Shown here piece by piece: positions 25,001 to 33,360 of a DNA stretch of 64,000 nt. The first letter of the stretch is position 1; every line of letters begins with the position of its first letter. Source of the stretch: Phoebastria nigripes (taxonomy: Eukaryota > Chordata > Aves > Procellariiformes > Diomedeidae); the NCBI GenBank assembly GCA_035582835.1, contig JAYKAV010000422.1, positions 967,827 through 1,031,826 of the forward strand, in the 5' to 3' direction. The position numbers were made by a program, and so were the translations under genes. The notes under the pieces were generated by a model. That model was not told the origin of the DNA and did not search any database. It was given only the letters and a program-made list of their open reading frames with translations.

Positions 25001-27702
25001 AGATGACAGGTACTAAAGGAAATGAGAAACAGGAGTTTTAAATTAATGTTTATGGGTGTAATCAATGCAGCAGTTAATGCACCGAATGTAAGATCTGCCA
25101 GACTGAGACATACAGGTTGATTTTCCAAGTTTTCTTTTCTTAAACAAGCATTTCATTTAGGGACACTATAACAGCAGTACTCTAGCTATGAAAAATTGGT
25201 CCAGTCAGAGAAAAAAAAAAAAAAAAAAATTTGACAGATGTGAACCTTAGTATAGACCCACAAACTAATTTAACACTGTTTTAAACCCATTTAGCTTATT
25301 CACTGACTGACTTTAGTAAGTATACCAACTTTAACAGTGACTAAACCAATTTAAATCTGCCTATACTTGGAATTTGTACATATTTAGCTAAGTGATTTAC
25401 ACAAATTAATCTGGAAGAATCACAAACAACACCGCCTCAAGGCCAAACTTCTCACGTGCCTATTTTAACCATCTCATTTTCTAAAGATATACTCTTAATA
25501 AATTGTAAATTTAAGGACAACATTTACAGTTACCATCAGTTTACCAACTAATTTACAAGATGGGTATAGGAGAATGATGTACAAGTCACACATGAAAACT
25601 TGAAAGACTATGTATAGCAGCGATAGCAACTGATTTCTATTTTACACCCTTCACTTCAAGAACACTGCAATACCTGTATAGAGCATCTGTGTTCTGATGT
25701 ACTCTTGCATTCTTAAAATAGCATTGTAATAGAAGTTATTTCCAGGACCTATCTCATTCAGGGAATGTAGAAATTTGATCGACAAGCTTTTGACACTGAT
25801 CTGGTTTAAAAANAAAAAAAAAAAAGGAGGAAAAAAGAGCTCCTAAAAGCACAAAGATTTAAACAAATTTGAAAAAAGGAGTAACACTTAACATCAAAAA
25901 CATATCAAGCCAACAATACACTTTCTAATTTTACTATACATCGGACACATCCTGTTAAACACTTTTCTCCCCTCCCATGTTATTACTTTAATTTGAAAGG
26001 TTCTACGAAATAAAAATATCGTGTTCAGTTAATAGTTTAATTGAAAGTACAGTAAATCCAAATTAAGTTGGAATTACTGAGATAATTTTCACTAAAGAGA
26101 CTCCCCATTCTTTGACCCAAAACAATTTTGGGGATTCTGAACTAGTCATTTAATAATGAGAGGCATGCTGAGGAACCAATTTTCAACAGAAGAAAGATGT
26201 TCCAGGAAACTGAAATTTAGTATTATACTACTGGTTAAAACCTACAGTGCAACATAAAAACCTCTTGTTCATTAAGGGTTCTTCCTAGAAGCCCAATTTA
26301 GCAAGATCATAGGATGAGTCAGAAAACGAGTGTTTAAACACAAATACGTCACAGGAGGAGATTCTAGTGAAGAGGAAGAAGCAGCCATCAACTGAAGTCA
26401 TGTATNTGTTTCTTTCACAGCAGATAGGCGCTCTCAGCAGAGAATTACTCACAGCAAAAACTAAATCCACAAACACTCAAATACTGCTTAACAGATCTCA
26501 GTGTACCAGTGACACAGCCTAAGCTGTTGACTGCTTTTCTTCTGCTTTCTCCAAAAGGCAGAAACCCCCTCTGAGACACAAAGCCACTATTTTGACTTCT
26601 CCCCTCCCCCCCCCAAAAAAAAAAGAAATCAACAATGCCAATAATTCTTCTATTGAACTAGGTGAATACTAATCATTTACAATATAAATACAACCTTTGT
26701 CTGATGTTTTCTACAGCAAGGTCTAGGCCCCACGTGCTGCTGCAATGTGGAGGCAAAGTGACTCCCTTTATACAGTTTTCTGGAACAAATCTTCAAATAG
26801 ACTGTTCTGTATGACTGCCATCCTAAACAGGTACAGTATTATCTTTCTACTATTATCTGTATGGTTTTTCATAGCCTCTTTTTAATTGCCAAATTTAGAA
26901 CTTAAAAGAACTTAGAAATAAATCATATTTTCCTCAGTGAACAAAAAAATACAACTTTCATATTAAGTTTCAAAATACAGTCACAACTGTCATACAAGTT
27001 TGTAGAACATCTGAGAGCAGAGTTTTCAGCGCAACCTCAAAAAATGGCTTTTCAAAGAGAAAAAAAAGGAAATAATTCTGGAGGTTGTTCAATTGCATGT
27101 TTCAAATAATATTATGAATAAACATCTATCTGCTCCACACCTCAGTGAATTCACTAGGTCGTAATAACTTTAGCTATATCACTTAAGTACTGTAATTACT
27201 TTAGACAGAACTCTTACGTTTACAGAAATTAGTCTTAAACTGAGTTAGCTGAGATATCTAAATTCCAGTTCCTAAAAAAGTTAAATGGAGCATTAAGTGT
27301 CTTCAGCGATACCACCTTTCAGGATACTATACTACGATCTTCTTAAACCATACAAAAGAGGAGCTATTTATATTGCCAACTTCCCTGAAAGCAGGGACCC
27401 AGCCATTGCCTTTACACAGATAGCTCTTTGGCAGTAGGGCTCTTCCTTGTTTATTTTGCAGAGTACCTATGGAAAGTCTCGATCGACTGTCCAGAAGTTA
27501 CTGAAATAGCCGTCTTGCCGACAAGCTGAAGGAAAAGGGCTGGCCAACAACTCACCGGCTTACTGGGGTAGACTTTAGAGAGGTGAGATTTCAGCTTGCC
27601 CACAGTCCAGTCCAGAAAGCAGTTAATGGTCTGGTCGGTGTATTTCTGGTTGGGGGCCTTGATGATGAGGGTCACCGGGTGATCCACGACGCTTTGGTCC
27701 AT
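6916..27702 (-). CDS. HERPUD2: HERPUD2, ER-membrane ubiquitin-like-domain protein (8 coding exons)
   Basis: Complete spliced coding sequence. Joined exons: 27702-27556, 21887-21810, 17812-17699, 15528-15371, 9561-9439, 9104-8781, 7523-7409, 7077-6916. Total is 1221 nt, 406 residues plus TAA, the length I recall for mammalian HERPUD2. Residues about 9-85 form the N-terminal ubiquitin-like domain (VTLIIKAPNQKY, then RLVYSGRLLPDHLQLKD). A Ser/Thr/Pro-rich linker spans about 90-150. An aromatic, Gln-rich patch (MIWWQQMYARQYYMQY) lies near 190-207. The conserved block NEEDFNRDWLDWMYTFSRAA precedes a hydrophobic hairpin at about 287-316. The tail is acidic, then hydrophobic, ending PEGPPQVGN. The family is related to HERP (HERPUD1) and is thought to act in ER-associated degradation and the unfolded-protein response. 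The start has a favourable context (AGC before ATG, G after). Ambiguous bases at 15456 and 8957 each leave one residue undetermined. No frame break is seen, so the gene looks functional. Confidence 0.97.
7078..7408 (-). other. HERPUD2: HERPUD2 intron 7
   Basis: 331-base GT-AG intron between coding exons 7 and 8. No repeat or RNA gene recognised. Confidence 0.9.
7409..7523 (-). CDS. HERPUD2: HERPUD2 coding exon 7
   Basis: 115 nt, finishing codon 315 and encoding residues 316-353 (HQAGWFPFRQEGGQQQ to NNPDLEEM). It is the cytosolic tail just after the membrane segment, with a Gln/Asn-rich stretch turning acidic. Acceptor ACATAG and donor GTGAGT. It ends on a complete ATG (Met) codon. Confidence 0.97.
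7524..8780 (-). other. HERPUD2: HERPUD2 intron 6
   Basis: 1,257-base GT-AG intron. AT-rich with a T tract near 8622-8638 and one N at 8317. Nothing else recognised. Confidence 0.9.
8781..9104 (-). CDS. HERPUD2: HERPUD2 coding exon 6 (membrane hairpin exon)
   Basis: 324 nt covering codons 207 (split) to 315 (split). The first part is a variable Ala/Val/Pro-rich linker. It is followed by the strongly conserved VQENRPVN, NVQMNAQGGPVVNEEDFNRD and WLDWMYTFSRAAILL blocks, and by two hydrophobic stretches at about residues 287-300 and 303-316. Those stretches probably anchor the protein in the ER membrane as a hairpin, with both ends in the cytosol as described for HERP. An N at 8957 hides one residue, Glu in the human protein as I recall it. 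Acceptor TTTTTAG, donor GTGAGT. Confidence 0.97.
9105..9438 (-). other. HERPUD2: HERPUD2 intron 5
   Basis: 334-base GT-AG intron, AT-rich, with no recognised element. Confidence 0.9.
9439..9561 (-). CDS. HERPUD2: HERPUD2 coding exon 5
   Basis: 123 nt covering codons 166 (split) to 207 (split). The product is rich in Phe/Tyr/Trp/Gln (FPGQGVPAGFSMYPAFSPLQ, then MIWWQQMYARQYYMQY), the most recognisable cytosolic segment of the HERP family after the ubiquitin-like domain. Acceptor TATAG, donor GTAAGT. Confidence 0.97.
9562..15370 (-). other. HERPUD2: HERPUD2 intron 4
   Basis: 5,809-base GT-AG intron. It contains a 14-base G run (10683-10696) and a T tract near 11515-11540, otherwise unique AT-rich DNA. 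The open frames in it (such as 12398-12733 forward and 11758-12087 reverse) match nothing I recognise, and the reverse one is not flanked by splice sites that would join the gene. Confidence 0.85.
10683..10696. repeat. G homopolymer
   Basis: 14 consecutive G bases in intron 4. The same type of tract occurs at 2297-2308. Confidence 0.9.
15371..15528 (-). CDS. HERPUD2: HERPUD2 coding exon 4
   Basis: 158 nt encoding residues 114-165 plus two bases of codon 166. It runs from NLDCSGSTAASPTNQEASS to LPQAQSNPIPSHQFPYLMQ. The domain is low-complexity linker, but the SHQFPYLMQG end is conserved in the family. Acceptor TTTTAAG and donor GTAAGT flank it. An N at 15456 makes one codon NGT (Ser, Arg, Gly or Cys). 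Confidence 0.96.
16532..16550. repeat. Short palindrome in HERPUD2 intron 3
   Basis: Nine-base perfect arms, TGACTGCTT and AAGCAGTCA, around a single central T. It may be coincidental at this arm length, but the core recurs in a second hairpin about 160 bases away. Confidence 0.8.
16713..16740. repeat. Inverted repeat, 10-base arms, 8-base loop
   Basis: Perfect arms TTTCTGACTG and CAGTCAGAAA separated by TTACACAG. It shares CTGACTG/CAGTCAG with the palindrome at 16532-16550. Confidence 0.85.
17276..17337. repeat. T/G-rich simple sequence
   Basis: Mixed TTTG and TTG units with G and T runs and one N at 17314. Low-complexity DNA; the open frame across it is not a gene. Confidence 0.8.
17699..17812 (-). 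CDS. HERPUD2: HERPUD2 coding exon 3
   Basis: 114 nt, 38 codons, residues 76-113. It begins QDEYHMVHLVCTSRTPPSSP, closing the ubiquitin-like domain and entering a Ser/Thr-rich linker. Acceptor TTTTTAG and donor GTGAGT are present, phase 0 on both sides. The surrounding forward-strand open frame of 115 residues (17726-18073) is only a shadow. Confidence 0.96.
19313..19849 (+). mobile_element. Solo endogenous-retrovirus LTR, neoavian type
   Basis: A 537-base LTR starting TGTCCTGG and ending CCACGACA, so the ends form a 7-of-8 inverted repeat. CAGCG before it and CAGCA after it look like a 5-base target-site duplication with one mismatch. Inside are a perfect CRE (TGACGTCA, 19543-19550) and a TATA box (TATATAA, 19558-19564), as expected for the U3 promoter. 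No primer-binding site, internal retroviral sequence or second LTR follows, so it is a recombined solo LTR. It resembles the bird LTR family I recall as TguLTR5; that name is from memory. It lies in HERPUD2 intron 2, antisense to the gene. Confidence 0.88.
19543..19564 (+). promoter_or_regulatory. CRE and TATA box of the solo LTR
   Basis: TGACGTCA at 19543-19550 is followed 8 bases later by TATATAA at 19558-19564. Both are intact and point towards higher coordinates, opposite to HERPUD2 transcription. Activity is not known. Confidence 0.6.
21141..21256. repeat. Two poly(A) tracts
   Basis: A-runs of 24 bases (21141-21164) and 20 bases (21237-21256) about 70 bases apart. They look like simple sequence; no SINE or LINE body precedes either that I can identify. 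Confidence 0.8.
21810..21887 (-). CDS. HERPUD2: HERPUD2 coding exon 2
   Basis: 78 nt, 26 complete codons, residues 50-75 (STKDQRLVYSG to DVLRK). It carries the second half of the ubiquitin-like fold. Acceptor TCTCCTAG precedes it and donor GTAAGC follows, phase 0 on both sides. The first residue is Ser where I recall Leu in the human protein. Confidence 0.96.
22382..22436. other. Assembly gap (55 N)
   Basis: Run of N between a C-rich stretch and TTTG repeats in HERPUD2 intron 1. The flanks suggest a homopolymer or simple repeat that failed to sequence. Confidence 0.95.
25211..25229. repeat. Poly(A) tract
   Basis: 19 consecutive A bases in HERPUD2 intron 1; simple sequence. Confidence 0.85.
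27556..27702 (-). CDS. HERPUD2: HERPUD2 coding exon 1
   Basis: Residues 1-49, beginning MDQSVVDHPVTLIIKAPNQK and ending VYPSKP. This is the first half of the ubiquitin-like domain. The exon ends after a complete codon (CCG) and is followed on the minus strand by the donor GTGAGT (27555 downward). It lies inside the promoter CpG island. No upstream acceptor was recognised, so a separate non-coding first exon can be neither shown nor excluded. Confidence 0.97.
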
Positions 27703-28195
27703 GCTGCTGGCAGGGGCGGCCGGCCCTGCCCTTCTCTCTCCCCGGGGAGACGAAGCCGCTCGAACCTCTGGGCGCTCCGGGCGGGTTCAGCGGCCGGGGG
27801 CGAACTTCCTGGGGAAGGTGGCGGAGCCCATCCCCGTACTGCGCTCACGCCGCGGGCAGGGCGCCGGCGGCAGCGGCTGCCGAGGTCTGCCCGCCAAGCT
27901 GGGGGGGGGAGCAAGCAGAGAGAGAGGCGGCTTAGCACGTCACACACAGGCACCCCACCCCTCCCCCCCACCCCCCCGCCGCCGGTAACCACAGCGACGG
28001 GGGCTCACGCGGGGCCAACGGACGCATCCTCGCCTCCCGCCCCACCGGCCGGACGCCCTCCCGCTGCGCCCGCACCCACGGAGAAGGAAAAGAGACGGGA
28101 CAGCCCGGTACCCGGAACACGCCCGCCCGGGCTGGGCCCCTCCACCNGCAGCACCGCTTCAACCTCCGGCCCGCTGTCGCTTGCGTAAAATGGAG

Positions 28196-28205
28196 ACCGG
28201 AAGCG
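28196..28205 (+). promoter_or_regulatory. ETS-family motif
   Basis: ACCGGAAGCG matches the GABPA/ELK-type ETS consensus (CCGGAAG), a common CpG-island promoter element. It is about 495 bases upstream of the HERPUD2 start codon. Confidence 0.5.
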
Positions 28206-28282
28206 CGGCGGCCCTCCTCCCTCCGCCGCTCCCCGCACGCGCCGCCGGGGGGCGCCCGCGGGCTGAACGGGCGGGGCGCAAA

Positions 28283-28293
28283 GCGCACGCGCG
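28283..28293 (+). promoter_or_regulatory. NRF1-like motif
   Basis: GCGCACGCGCG agrees with 11 of the 12 positions of the NRF1 consensus YGCGCAYGCGCR; only the first base differs. It is about 80 bases from the ETS motif, a frequent pairing in CpG-island promoters. Confidence 0.5.
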
Positions 28294-28359
28294 CTGCGCT
28301 ACGCTCCGCCCCCGGGCGGGCGGAGGAGCGGCGGGGGTGGGCGTGTGTGACGCAACGGT

Positions 28360-28388
28360 GGGGGTCGGTGTGGGAGGGGGGGGTGGGG
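28360..28388 (+). promoter_or_regulatory. G-quadruplex-prone tract
   Basis: Four G runs (5, 3, 8 and 4 bases) with loops of 7, 1 and 1 bases satisfy the usual G3+N1-7 rule on the plus strand, upstream of HERPUD2. Confidence 0.55.
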
Positions 28389-28764
28389 CGAGGCGGCTTT
28401 CCCTCAGGGAGGCGCAGAGCTCTCCGGCGTATTACCGAGGGCGTGGTAAAGAAAGGGAGGGGGAAAACTGCGTTGGCAGGGCAGGAGTCGGGCGTTTTGA
28501 AACGGTACCGTGCACCGGGGTGGCGTGTGGGGAAGATGGAGGGGCGGGCTGGCGGAAGCGCAGGTCTTCAGTCTCGCCAGGCGCCGGCTCTGTGGCCGTA
28601 GACGGAGGCCTGTAGTACGGGATGTGGGGTGTCCACCAGCTTCTTGCGTGAAGGTGTTGGTTCACAAGACGGTCTCAAGACTGAAAAGGTTAAATGCTTG
28701 TTAGCTAACGGAATTAAAACTTAATTACTTGTTGTGTGTTTCACCTCCATCACCATTGTGTGGG

Positions 28765-28955
28765 AACACCTCAGTGTATTTATCCCCAATATNCTCGTGA
28801 GGTCAGGAAACACTATTTTATAACCAGAATGGAGGCATAGGAAGAGATTTGCCATATGTCGCACAGGAGACCTACCTGCCTAAAATCGTAAAACAAGTTT
28901 CTGAAGTCCCAGGTTAGCATTGTAAACTTCCGATCTTCTTACCTGATTTTCAGTT
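28765..28955 (+). mobile_element. Diverged MIR-like ancient SINE relic
   Basis: The order of short blocks follows the ancient amniote tRNA-type SINE pattern. TATCCCCAATAT, CGTGAGGTCAGGAAACACTA, ATGGAGGCATAGGAAGAGAT, TTGCC, GTCGCACAGGAG and CCCAGGTTAGCATTGTAA appear in the order GTGAGGTAGGGAA, GGCACAGAGAG, TTGCCCAAGGTCACACAG, CCCAGG familiar from MIR-type elements. Similarity is judged by eye and the copy is old. It lies just outside the HERPUD2 CpG island. Confidence 0.45.
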
Positions 28956-30763
28956 GCTGAAGAGAAAATCCTTTAAAGGATAACCTTTGAGTTTGATGGA
29001 TAAAATGACAGTAAGGGAAAAGTTCAGTTCATGATACTTCTGCTAAAGACCTCTGCAGTAAAAGTTGGCCTCGTTAACTCAATAAAAACAATAAACTGTT
29101 TATAAAAAATACTTTAAATTGTCTCTTGAATAAAGAAACAATGCTTTCCTTCTATTTCCTTCAGTCTTCAAATGCTGTGTGTAACTACAGAAGGCAGAAG
29201 AGTTTCAGACAGCTTTGATTTTTCAAGTAGATAGTGTCCCTTTAATGCCAAAGAATCATACCTTTCATTAAGCTCTGCAGTATGAACAAGGATTGAGGCA
29301 CAAAAAAGTTTGCTAATAAAGAGAGGACCCTAAGGAACTCCCACGTCTGAAGAGGAAGATAAAAAGAGCCTGAAGGAATATCGTTAGCACCCAGGACCTT
29401 ATTCTTCCTTTTAAATAAAACCTGGATACAGACAACAGCTAATGTGAGACTTCGCAAAAGCAGAGAAAATAGTCTTAATTTTTATGTTTATTGACTTCTA
29501 ATTATTTTCCTCTACAACGATTCCTTCACATATCTCATGTTCGAGGTAGAGCATGGGACCTCTGTGCTTCTGCAGCACCTGTTATCCTTGAGATGGCTTA
29601 TCAAATCGTAAATGTGGACAACTGGTACTTGACAACACCTTCAAATGTAATATTTGACATACTCATACCGGTTTCCCAGCTCCCTCCCTTGTTATATANG
29701 AACAATTATTTGCACTTGAAATTCTGAACATGCTGTCATTACCAGGACATGTAACTTGGAATTCCCAAGAATTTCCAAGAACAGAATAGAATTTCCAAGC
29801 ACTAGTCAAATATTTGTACATACATATATACAATAATGCACCAAAATGGATCAGCTAGACGAGCACATGCAAGGATTAATAAACAAAAATCAAGGCAAAT
29901 GGTAAGGTTTAAACTTTGCATTTAGGATGGTTGCGATTTTATTGTTTGCCAATTTGACCGTCTACATACACATAATGTTTCTATAACACACCCATTAGCT
30001 ACTTTAAAAAACTCCAGACTTGGGATGACCAAGGAATCTTCTGAGTCACAACCTGAGAACAATAAGATCTCTTCTGTGGTGTCATTTTAGAAGCTAAGTG
30101 TTGTGCCAGCTCTATGAGCAAATCCTTGTACTCTGCATAGGCCCTCGGGGGTCAGAATTACACTTGTGGCGATCTCGGTTTAGGACTAAAATTCAAAACC
30201 TGGTAAAATAGTTTGACATTAATTTACGTTCCAGAAAACATTTTATGAATATACATTGTGAAGTATTATAAAGTATCACACCAAGAGGCCATTTGATATT
30301 TTAGCATGCAAGAAATGATGTCGCTATTCTTAATACTTGTCTGACTTGACATACCTTGCCAAAGCCACAGTAATCTTTTTGCATACTTGTATTGTCTGTG
30401 ACATCTCTGTAGTCCAGAGGAAAAATTATGGCAAATCATCTTTAAGAATGGCAAAACTTCATTAATTTTTTTTAAATAAAGGAATTCATGCATTAAAATG
30501 TTACGAAAGACTGAGGGATCATCTTCTGACTCTTGAGGTAGATAAAACAGCTACCTGATTTGAGAGTTGAGGCTTCTTATACAGCCATTAGAGTATCCAA
30601 GGGAAAATTCAGAGCATGTAAGATCCTGCATCTCTAGGTTCTTGACTAAGTTTGGCACAGAAGATACACTGTATGATAAATCTATGCTGATATCCATTTA
30701 GCAAGTTGGAATAGATCAAAATCTCAAGTTATTGCCAGTAAAATACCTTCTCTGTTTCTTGAT

Positions 30764-30800
30764 ATTTATTTATTTATTTATTCATTTATTTATTTATTTT
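30764..30800. repeat. ATTT tetranucleotide microsatellite
   Basis: About nine TTTA/ATTT units with one interruption (a C, giving TTCA). Confidence 0.92.
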
Positions 30801-32463
30801 CTGATAGGATAGTGAGTGTACAGTCTAAGAACTCTGGATCACCTTTTTCTTTCATTCCTCTGCACAAACCAGCAGGGCTCAGCCTAGGCGCTGTAACACC
30901 AAGTAAAATCACAGCAGTTGCAAGCTGGGTTGTAACTAATGAATTCAGCCTCTTCTGCTATTTATACTAATAGTTGGGGTCATGTGAAATTACTGACCTG
31001 TATGTGGGATGACAACCAGAAAGAACTTGAGAATCTGTATGCTCAAAACCAGCAGTTTTCTCCAAGACCTTTTAAAAACTCTGCCTTACCATGAAAAGAT
31101 GACAAGGATTCCCACATTCCTTCTTCAGAACAAACGGCTTTGAGAAAATCAGTATTTCAGCCCCTGCCAGGATTTTCTGTTCTAAATCACAGAATTTACA
31201 TTTCATTTAATGATCTGGAAAACTTGATGTACAAGGAGGAAAGAGTGGGTTTGTGCTGTTTGTGCTCCTTTCAGTTGTATACATGAAGCCAGAGAGGTTT
31301 ATTCCTGAAGAAAACTAAGGGAAAGGTCATGTTCACATGGGTTTTCTCACTCTGGAAGTGTATATCATCTCTGCTGTACTAGAAATCTTGCTAATTCCCA
31401 ACAGTACTATAGGAATTTCCATAATGGATTTTCATGAGCAAAAATGGCTCTGGAAGTCTTTTTGTTGCCATATTAGCAACACTGACAAACAGGTTTGACT
31501 ACATGTCTTCCAACAGGAGGTATGCAATTTGTCAGTCCTGATATTTCTGCAAGCAAACAAGCTGAAATGCATATATATTTAAATATAATAATGGGCTTCT
31601 CAGTTGTTTGTCAGGACTTATATGCTGATGTTTTCTATATGTACCAGTTGATCCTCCCCCTAACTTTTGAGCCCAGTGGCCAATTTCCATCAAACTTCAC
31701 AAGGGGCAGCAGTCTCAGATAGTACAATACTGAAGGTTTCAAGAACTAAGGGGCTATTAAGAGAGAGAGCTTACAAACGTATCCACTGATAAGAAAGCTA
31801 ATAAGCTTTCTCCCTTCTAGCCACCAGAGAATTCAAATGGAGCAGGCTGAGAGGGAAATACAGAACTACTCACTTTCACTTGCAAATCACTTGTGAAGAA
31901 TATGACAGTTTAAGGTCCCACTAGTCTGCAAGAGGTGACTGGCAGATGGACTGCAACATGGAATTGGACTTTCAATGACTTCAGCTGGGCTGTGCAGTTT
32001 CAACATTTAACTTCTGGAATAAAATCCTGCAAGACCAAATATCTGGTTTCTAACAGGGGCATGAAGATGGTTTTATTGACAAATCCCGAAAACACATATT
32101 ACTGGGTGCAGTGTTACTAGCAGTGGTAGTCCAGTTGGCGACAAACGGGAATAAGGAATTACATAAGGAATAACTTCTTGAAATGGTTAAATGAAAATGT
32201 GATTCATCTGCAAATAATTTTGCCCTGATGATAGCTTCAAGACTGAAGAGGAGTAGCAGTTATCCATAGATTTTCCTTCTTACGCGTGAGGTGCTTCAAA
32301 AGAGACATACAGGTAAGAGAATGTAATGGTATCTTATTGTTTCAAGGAAAATCAAATGGTAAATATGCTGGTTAAACAGCTGCAGGGATAGAAAAGTTTT
32401 AGGTGAGCGTAGCTTTCTGGGACAGAACTTAAATGGACCCTTCTTTATCCTGTAAAACTGCAG

Positions 32464-32471
32464 TATAAAAG
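32464..32471 (+). promoter_or_regulatory. TATA-box-like motif
   Basis: TATAAAAG, a consensus-quality TATA box by sequence, in intergenic DNA. The expected start, about 30 bases downstream, coincides with the hairpin at 32494-32526. No gene downstream is recognised, so it may be chance. Confidence 0.3.
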
Positions 32472-32493
32472 AGCTAGACCGCTGTGTTATACA

Positions 32494-32526
32494 GTCTCAG
32501 ATCAGATCTCTGATTTGATCTGAGAC
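32494..32526. repeat. Inverted repeat, 11-base perfect arms, 11-base loop
   Basis: GTCTCAGATCA and TGATCTGAGAC are exact reverse complements. The stem is shorter than a microRNA precursor and no extension of the pairing is seen beyond it. Confidence 0.9.
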
Positions 32527-33274
32527 ATGGACTATGGTTGTATAGAATGGCTTTTTGCTTACAGATTTAGCATGGAGTTTTATTTGGAATTTTTTTTGTG
32601 TGCTATTAATTCTTCCTAAGCATGCATTCAAATTAGACCTATTTTTTCAATAATTTCTCATCCATTTTAAACATTATGAGCATTATCAAAACTATTGCCT
32701 ATAAATTGTTTTGTTGTGGAATGCTAAAGAAACACAATTTCAAATATTTAATTTAAAACAAATTGCTAAAATGGCCATGGGAAATCTAGCAAAACCAGGT
32801 ACCATCATGATTTTTTTTTAGAAGTGCATTTGTCTTTCTAAAAAATACTATTTCCATTTAGCAAATTCCTTGTCTTTTTAAATTCCATGTAATTCTAAGT
32901 CACTACCAAGAAAAATTGGAGACAAATCAGCATTGCTACAAAGGAAGATTTTTTTGCAGGGCAGTAAATAAAAGAAAATCTACTAATATAATTGATTTTT
33001 AACTTTCAAAAAGCCTTTGACCTAATTGCCCACAAGAGGCCACTGAGGATATCAGTGCTGTGATCCAGCTTCTGCTTTCATCCGCAGCATTCTTTATATT
33101 CATGTGATGTGCCATTAATATTAAAAGACCTAGCAGTCTGCCCACATGAAAGAAATTGCAGTCAGTTCCTACACAGACACTGATAGGGTAATATATGATA
33201 AAGTGACACTGAGACCTGAAATATTATTCCTAAATGTTTCCTTGTTTTCTGTTACTTGCTTGACTTTCTTCTGA

Positions 33275-33360
33275 GGTTATAAGCCCTTTGGGGCAGAGAC
33301 CATTCTCCACAGTGCCTAGCTGTAGACTGAGTAACTAGCTTGTTGTGCTTTACAGACATG
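33275..33360. mobile_element. Possible ancient LINE/SINE 3'-end relic
   Basis: The blocks AGCCCTTTGGGGCAGAGACC, CAGTGCCTAGC and TTTACAGACATG resemble the CTTTGGGGCAGGGACTGT ... CAGTGCCTAGCAC pattern of very old amniote interspersed repeats. Weak, judged by eye. Confidence 0.3.

Larger units (their letters stand above)
21888..27555 (-). other. HERPUD2: HERPUD2 intron 1
   Basis: 5,668-base GT-AG intron with a 55-base assembly gap (22382-22436) and A-runs at 25211-25229 and about 25813-25825. No exon, RNA gene or clear transposon recognised. Confidence 0.85.
27560..28620 (-). promoter_or_regulatory. HERPUD2: HERPUD2 CpG-island promoter
   Basis: About 1 kb of dense CpG and GC-rich DNA covering coding exon 1 and the sequence upstream. 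There is no TATA box close to the start codon, the usual pattern of a broadly expressed gene. It contains NRF1-like and ETS-like motifs and several G-rich tracts. The long open frames on both strands (up to 201 residues) are artefacts of base composition. The transcription start is not visible; it probably lies between 27710 and about 28250. Confidence 0.85.

Noticed and set aside
27583..28188. 201-residue forward open frame over HERPUD2 exon 1
   Set aside because: It is the antisense of a real coding exon plus CpG-island sequence; Pro/Arg/Gly-rich composition explains it.
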